Origin: Nitratifractor sp.
Lineage (GTDB): Bacteria; Campylobacterota; Campylobacteria; Campylobacterales; Sulfurovaceae
Direction: 5' to 3'
Length of the DNA: 8,389 nt
Assembly: GCA_015490055.1 (NCBI GenBank)
Contig: WFYP01000274.1
Span: 1-8,389 of the forward strand
The notes under the pieces were generated by a model. It saw only the letters and a list, made by a program, of their open reading frames with translations. It did not search any database and was not told the origin of the DNA. The translations under genes and the position numbers were made by a program. Below are positions 4,958 to 8,389 of this stretch, one piece after another (within the stretch, counting starts at the first letter, position 1; each line of letters starts with the position of its first letter).

Positions 4958-4985
4958 TTATGCTTTATACTTTTAGCTTTAAGCT
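4958..4985 (-). repeat. Degenerate 7-bp tandem repeat, AGCNNAA type, inverted (4 units)
   Basis: On the minus strand four exact heptamers run from 4985: AGCTTAA, AGCTAAA, AGTATAA, AGCATAA. A fifth decayed unit (AGCCTGT) follows. It is the mirror image of the array at 4754-4816 and ends 9 bases before the rplI ribosome binding site (4994-5000). Confidence 0.6.
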
Positions 4986-5006
4986 TACAAATTGAAAGGA
5001 TAAATT

Positions 5007-5447
5007 ATGAAAGTATTATTAGTAAAAGATGTAAAGACTTTAGGGAAAGCTGGAGAGATTAAAGAGGTTAAAGATGGTTATGGGCAAAATTTTTTAATTA
5101 ATAAAGGGTTTGCTAAACTTGCTACTCCTGAGGTTGTAAAAAATTGGGAAGAGCAAAAGGCTAAAGAGGCAGCAGAACTTGCTGCTGAGATTGCTAAATT
5201 TGAAGGCTACAAAGCTAAGTTAGAGTCTGAAGAGCTTAAAATCGAGAGAGAGAAAGCACCTGTTGGTATTAAAGGCTCTGTTACAAATACAATAATTGCC
5301 GAAGAGTTAAAAAAGCGTGGTATGGATATCGATAAAAAAGAGATACACCTTAAAAAGCCTATTAAGAGCGAGGGTGTAACAGAGGTAGATGTAAAACTAG
5401 GGCATGGAATACACGCTAAATTAAAAGTAAATATAGTAGGGGTTTAA
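5007..5447 (+). CDS. rplI: Large ribosomal subunit protein bL9
   Basis: At 146 residues this is the normal size for L9. The N-terminal domain starts MKVLLVKDVKTLGKAGEIKE and contains the rRNA-binding signature as GEIKEVKDGYGQNFLINKGFA (about 16-36). The family usually has GYARN where this protein has GYGQN. A long charged connecting helix follows (about 41-75, KNWEEQKAKEAAELAAEIAK), then the C-terminal 23S rRNA-binding domain ending DVKLGHGIHAKLKVNIVGV. L9 binds domain V of 23S rRNA near the L1 stalk and helps frame maintenance. GAAAGGA (4994-5000) is 6 bases before the ATG. It is first in the operon, and its stop is 3 bases before hslV. It is not next to rpsF-rpsR as in many other bacteria; linkage to hslV is usual in Campylobacterota. 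Confidence 0.97.
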   Translation: MKVLLVKDVKTLGKAGEIKEVKDGYGQNFLINKGFAKLATPEVVKNWEEQKAKEAAELAAEIAKFEGYKAKLESEELKIEREKAPVGIKGSVTNTIIAEELKKRGMDIDKKEIHLKKPIKSEGVTEVDVKLGHGIHAKLKVNIVGV

Positions 5448-5450
5448 GAG

Positions 5451-5984
5451 ATGTTTGAAGCTACAACCATACTTGCCTATAAGAGCGATAAAGGTGCTGT
5501 AATAGGTGGTGATGGGCAGGTTACATTTGGTAATACTATATTAAAAGGTAATGCTACTAAGATTAGAACTTTAAATGATGGTAAAGTACTTGGCGGTTTT
5601 GCAGGTAGTACGGCAGATGCTTTTAGACTGTTTGATATGTTTGAGGCTATTTTGTCTGAGAAGCGTGGCGATTTACTAAAATCAGTTATAGAGTTTTCTA
5701 AACAGTGGCGAAGCGATAAACACTTGCGACAGTTAGAAGCTATGATGTTGGTACTAAACAAAGAGCATATATTTATACTAAGTGGTACTGGCGATGTTGT
5801 AGAGCCTGAAGATGGAGAGCTAGCTTCTATAGGTAGTGGGGGTAACTTTGCTATTAGTGCGGCTAGAGCATTAAAGAGACATGCAAACTTAGAGCCTTTA
5901 GAGCTTGTAAAAGAGAGCTTGCAAATTGCTGGCGAGCTTTGCATTTATACAAATACTAATATTAAGACATTGGAGTTAAAGTAG
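5451..5984 (+). CDS. hslV: ATP-dependent protease subunit HslV (peptidase)
   Basis: The 177-residue N-terminal-nucleophile threonine peptidase forms two stacked hexameric rings and degrades proteins fed by HslU. Landmarks are TTILAY (5-10), GGDGQVTFGN (19-28), NATKIR (34-39), GGFAGSTADAF (48-58), IGSGGNFA (127-134) and the C-terminal CIYTNTNIKTLEL. In mature numbering the catalytic residues are Thr1, Asp17 and Lys33. These map here to Thr5, Asp21 and Lys37, so four residues (MFEA) precede the nucleophile instead of the usual single Met and must be removed for activity. I recall the same MFEATTIL start in Helicobacter HslV. AGGGG (5438-5442) inside rplI's end, 8 bases upstream, is the likely ribosome site. 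Confidence 0.96.
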   Translation: MFEATTILAYKSDKGAVIGGDGQVTFGNTILKGNATKIRTLNDGKVLGGFAGSTADAFRLFDMFEAILSEKRGDLLKSVIEFSKQWRSDKHLRQLEAMMLVLNKEHIFILSGTGDVVEPEDGELASIGSGGNFAISAARALKRHANLEPLELVKESLQIAGELCIYTNTNIKTLELK

Positions 5985-7330
5985 TGAGTAAGAATGTGGT
6001 AGAGAATATGACACCAAAAGAGATTGTAGAGTATTTAGATAGGTATGTAATAGGGCAGGGTAATGCTAAAAGAGTTATTGCTATTGCTTTGCGTAACCGT
6101 TGGCGAAGAATGCAGTTAGATGAGACTATGGCACAAGAGGTTACTCCTAAGAATATCTTGATGATTGGTAGTACTGGTGTTGGTAAAACAGAGATTGCAA
6201 GACGCTTGGCTAAAATGATGAGCTTGCCGTTTGTTAAGGTAGAGGCTAGTAAATATACCGAAGTTGGATTTGTAGGGCGAGATGTTGAGTCGATGATTAG
6301 AGATTTGGCTATGGAGTCTTTGGCGTTAGTAAAAAAAGAGGAGGCAGAGAATAACAAAGAGAAGATAGAAGCTTATGTAGAGAATAAGATTATCGAGAAG
6401 TTGTTGCCACCACTACCTAAAGGTGCTAGCGAAGAGAAGCTTGCAGATTACGATAGAGCATTTGCTAAAAAGCAAGAGCAGTTTGCTAAAGGCGAGCTAG
6501 ACCACTTAAAAATAGAGATAGATGTTGCAGAGATGAGCTTTGATATAGCATCTAGCCCAAATGTTCCGCCAGATGTTGCAGAGGTACAAGAGTCTATTAT
6601 TAAAGTAATTGGTGGAATGAATAAGAAAAAGAAAAAAGAGGTAAGTGTAAAAGATGCTAAGAAAATTTTAGCTTCTGAAGCGGCTAGAGAGTTGCTTAAC
6701 GAAGAGGAGCTAAAGGCAAAAGCCCTAGAGCGTGCAAGAAGTGGTGGTATTATATTTATCGATGAGATAGATAAAATTGCTGTAAGTGCAAACTCTAGCT
6801 CTCGTCAAGACCCTAGTAAAGAGGGGGTGCAAAGAGACCTATTACCAATAGTAGAGGGTAGTAGCGTTAAGACAAAAATTGGGCAGTTAGATACAGACCA
6901 TATTCTATTTATTGCAGCGGGGGCTTTCCACTTAAGTAAACCAAGCGATTTAATTCCTGAACTTCAGGGGCGTTTTCCGCTTAGGGTTGAGCTTGATTCG
7001 CTTGATAAGGAGGCACTGTATAGAATATTAACAGAGCCTGCAAATTCGCTTATTAACCAATACAAAGCTTTGCTAGGTGTAGAGGGTGTAGAGGTCGAAT
7101 TTAGCGAAGAGGCACTAAGAGCCTTAGCTGAGTATTCAGCACTAGCTAATGAGAAGACAGAAGATATAGGTGCAAGAAGACTACATACTGTAATGGAGAG
7201 ATTACTAGAAGACTTAAGTTTCGAAGCCGATAGTAAGAGTGGGCAAAAGGTAGAGATTGCTAAAGAGTTGGTAGATGAGAAGCTAGGCTCTTTGGTGGAG
7301 AGTGAAGATAGTACACGGTATATACTTTAG
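5984..7330 (+). CDS. hslU: ATP-dependent protease ATPase subunit HslU (AAA+ unfoldase)
   Basis: The 448-residue protein matches the usual 440-450. It starts with GTG: GGAG (5972-5975) is 8 bases upstream, and the TAG-GTG junction overlaps hslV by one base, implying translational coupling. An ATG eight codons in (MTPKEIVEYLD) is the alternative. Motifs in order: VIGQGNAKR (22-30), Walker A GSTGVGKT (62-69), pore loop GFVG (95-98), the inserted I domain (about 110-245), Walker B IIFIDE (256-261), KEGVQRDLLPIVEG (279-292), sensor-1 ILFIAAGAFH (307-316), Arg330 in ELQGRFPLRVEL, sensor-2 GARRL (396-400), and the C-terminal RYIL that docks into HslV. The pore loop has Phe where E. coli has Tyr, a conservative change. 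HslU unfolds substrates and activates HslV allosterically in the cytoplasm. Confidence 0.97.
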   Translation: MSKNVVENMTPKEIVEYLDRYVIGQGNAKRVIAIALRNRWRRMQLDETMAQEVTPKNILMIGSTGVGKTEIARRLAKMMSLPFVKVEASKYTEVGFVGRDVESMIRDLAMESLALVKKEEAENNKEKIEAYVENKIIEKLLPPLPKGASEEKLADYDRAFAKKQEQFAKGELDHLKIEIDVAEMSFDIASSPNVPPDVAEVQESIIKVIGGMNKKKKKEVSVKDAKKILASEAARELLNEEELKAKALERARSGGIIFIDEIDKIAVSANSSSRQDPSKEGVQRDLLPIVEGSSVKTKIGQLDTDHILFIAAGAFHLSKPSDLIPELQGRFPLRVELDSLDKEALYRILTEPANSLINQYKALLGVEGVEVEFSEEALRALAEYSALANEKTEDIGARRLHTVMERLLEDLSFEADSKSGQKVEIAKELVDEKLGSLVESEDSTRYIL

Positions 7331-7358
7331 AGTTAAGAATTAAGAGTTAAGAGTTAAG
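7331..7358 (+). repeat. 7-bp tandem repeat directly after the hslU stop codon (4 units)
   Basis: From the first base after the TAG stop (7328-7330), four heptamers run in register: AGTTAAG, AATTAAG, AGTTAAG, AGTTAAG, followed by a partial AATT. Every unit has TAA, and because 7 is not a multiple of 3, stops occur in all three forward frames; TTAA gives them on the reverse strand too. The pattern matches the array at the prlC stop codon. Confidence 0.6.
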
Positions 7359-7362
7359 AATT

Positions 7363-7539
7363 GTGGGGTGTGGTGTTTTTGGTGCACCTTTTGCTATTAC
7401 GGTAGGGTCGATTTATCGACCAATTACATAATTTGGGTTTATGGTAGGTAAACCGATCCTTGTATAATACAAATAGAGGTAAAGCGAAATTTAATAGAGT
7501 GTTTAGAAGCTTTGGTGCGGTATAGATACCACACCCTAC
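7363..7539. repeat. REP-like doublet, GGTGTGGTAT family, enclosing another doublet
   Basis: On the minus strand the right unit reads GTAG (7539-7536), then stem GGTGTGGTAT/ATACCGCACC (7535-7526, 7523-7514) with a 2-base loop and one G:T pair. The left unit (7363-7388, GTGG then GGTGTGGTGT ... GCACC) is a decayed inverted partner. Between them sits the GGTCGGT-family doublet 7402-7463, so the pairs are nested. They occupy most of the 256-base hslU-era spacer, which otherwise shows only the heptamer arrays and a possible TATAAT (7463-7468). Confidence 0.6.
7402..7463. repeat. REP-like doublet, GGTCGGT/ACCGACC family, copy 2 (degraded)
   Basis: The left unit is GTAG (7402-7405) with a perfect stem GGTCGAT/ATCGACC (7406-7412, 7415-7421) and a TT loop. 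Compared with 2364-2432, C:G and G:C pairs have become A:T together, so the stem is intact. The right unit (7443-7459, GGTAGGT-AA-ACCGATCC) keeps only partial pairing and has lost the CTAC end. Confidence 0.62.
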
Positions 7540-7558
7540 GGATTGTTTAGTTAATAGG

Positions 7559-7586
7559 GTATAAATAATAAAATATAAGGTATAAA
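7559..7586 (+). repeat. Possible AT-rich 7-bp repeat ending at the era start codon (4 units)
   Basis: GTATAAA, TAATAAA, ATATAAG, GTATAAA run in 7-base register and end exactly at the era ATG. The TAAGG ribosome site lies in the last two units. The low complexity makes chance plausible; it is listed because four clearer arrays sit at other gene edges in this window. Confidence 0.35.
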
Positions 7587-8389
7587 ATGGAGCAAAAGCA
7601 AAAGGCTGGATTTGTAGCGGTAGTTGGGCGACCAAATGCTGGTAAGAGTACACTGTTAAACCACTTAGCAGAGTATAAGTTGGCGATGGTTTCTAAGAAG
7701 GCTCAGGCTACTAGAAAGAGAATGAATATTATTGTAATGCATAAAAATACGCAAATAATATTTGTAGATACTCCGGGTATTCATAGAAAAGAGAAACTAT
7801 TAAATAGATTTATGCTAGATGAGGCTTTAAAAGCTTTGGGTGATAGTGATTTGCATCTATTCTTAGCACCAATTAATGACCCAATCAGGCACTACGAAGA
7901 GTTTTTAGAGCTTAGAAAAAATAAAAATATTCCACATATTGTAATTTTGACTAAAGTAGATAGAGGTACAAATGAGAAGGTGCTTAAAAAGCTTAGTGAG
8001 TATAGTAAGTATGCTAACGAATTTAAAGCGATAATTCCATTTAGTGTAAAAAGAGGCGGAAGCAAAGAACAACTACTTGATGAGGTGGCAAAGTATCTAC
8101 CAGAGCATCCTTGGCTTTACGATAGCGAACTTTTAACTACAGAGAATGTAAGAGATATATATAAAGAGTTAATACGAGAAGCAATTTTTGAAAAGATAAG
8201 CGACGAGATACCATATGAAAGCGATGTTGTAATAGATAAGATAGATGAGCAAGAAAATATGGATGTAGTTACAGCCTCTATAGTAGTAGAAAAAGATACC
8301 CAAAAGCGTATGATTATAGGAAAAGGTGCACAGAGTATTAAAAGAGTAGGTATGTATGCACGAAAAGAGATGGAAGAGTTCTCTGGTAA
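7587..8389 (+). CDS. era: GTPase Era, ribosome assembly factor (3' end cut by window)
   Basis: From ATG 7587 (TAAGG 6 bases upstream), 267 codons plus two bases are open to the edge, so roughly 30 C-terminal residues are missing. The GTPase motifs are G1 GRPNAGKST (14-22), G2 Thr42 in KKAQATRKR, G3 DTPG (61-64), G4 TKVD (122-125, where NKxD is canonical) and G5 FSVK (152-155, where SAK is usual). The C-terminal type-2 KH domain shows IIGKGAQSIKRVG (243-255), the GxxG loop that binds the 3' end of 16S rRNA, followed by ARKEMEEF. Era is a cytoplasmic, membrane-associating GTPase needed for 30S maturation. It follows hslU as in other Campylobacterota, but across a 256-base repeat-filled spacer, so it may have its own promoter. 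Confidence 0.96.
   Translation, partial: MEQKQKAGFVAVVGRPNAGKSTLLNHLAEYKLAMVSKKAQATRKRMNIIVMHKNTQIIFVDTPGIHRKEKLLNRFMLDEALKALGDSDLHLFLAPINDPIRHYEEFLELRKNKNIPHIVILTKVDRGTNEKVLKKLSEYSKYANEFKAIIPFSVKRGGSKEQLLDEVAKYLPEHPWLYDSELLTTENVRDIYKELIREAIFEKISDEIPYESDVVIDKIDEQENMDVVTASIVVEKDTQKRMIIGKGAQSIKRVGMYARKEMEEFSG

Noticed and set aside
5477..5944. Minus-strand frame opposite hslV
   Set aside because: It is a shadow of hslV rich in Ser/Pro/Leu, with no ribosome site. The same applies to 5962-6357 opposite hslU.
7354..7653. 99-codon minus-strand frame across the hslU-era spacer
   Set aside because: It is built from nested REP palindromes and the antisense of the era start.

Overview
The window looks like chromosome from a Campylobacterota (epsilonproteobacterial) species. 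It is AT-rich. The right half carries rplI-hslV-hslU-era in one orientation, an arrangement typical of that phylum, and HslV has the MFEA-TTIL N-terminus that I recall from Helicobacter-type HslV. Genus cannot be settled from this sequence.

Layout. Positions 1-129 hold the 5' end of a minus-strand gene for a small, very hydrophobic protein, with its ribosome binding site and a probable promoter. Positions 240-1032 contain no convincing gene and are packed with inverted and dispersed repeats. Positions 1033-1534 (minus) carry a two-gene toxin-antitoxin-like module: a DUF4258-type protein followed by a short YgiT/MqsA-type zinc-finger protein. Positions 1671-1836 are an almost fully palindromic 166-bp MITE-like element. 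Positions 1893-2348 carry an orphan gene of unknown function. Positions 2349-2769 are repeats again. Positions 2770-4716 (minus) encode an M3-family oligopeptidase A (prlC/opdA). Positions 4717-5006 are the divergent control region between prlC and the rplI operon. From 5007 to the right edge run rplI, hslV, hslU and era, with era cut by the window end about 30 residues short.

How the genes work together. hslV and hslU overlap by one base and encode the peptidase and ATPase of one proteolytic machine. rplI (50S protein L9) and era (30S assembly GTPase) link the operon to ribosome function. PrlC degrades short peptides, including those released by ATP-dependent proteases, so its divergent position beside hslVU is sensible. 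The left part (783-2744) has the character of an accessory island: a toxin-antitoxin pair, a MITE and an orphan gene lying between two direct copies of a 240-280 bp composite repeat.

The most unusual content is non-coding. (1) Three different palindrome families share a 5' GTAG foot and occur as inverted pairs, the format of REP/BIME elements moved by RAYT (TnpA-REP) transposases. (2) Degenerate tandem repeats with an exact 7-bp period abut prlC, rplI, hslU and possibly era, either at the stop codon or just before the start. They resemble the heptameric STRR sequences described in cyanobacteria. (3) A third dispersed hairpin family shows a compensatory base change between copies.
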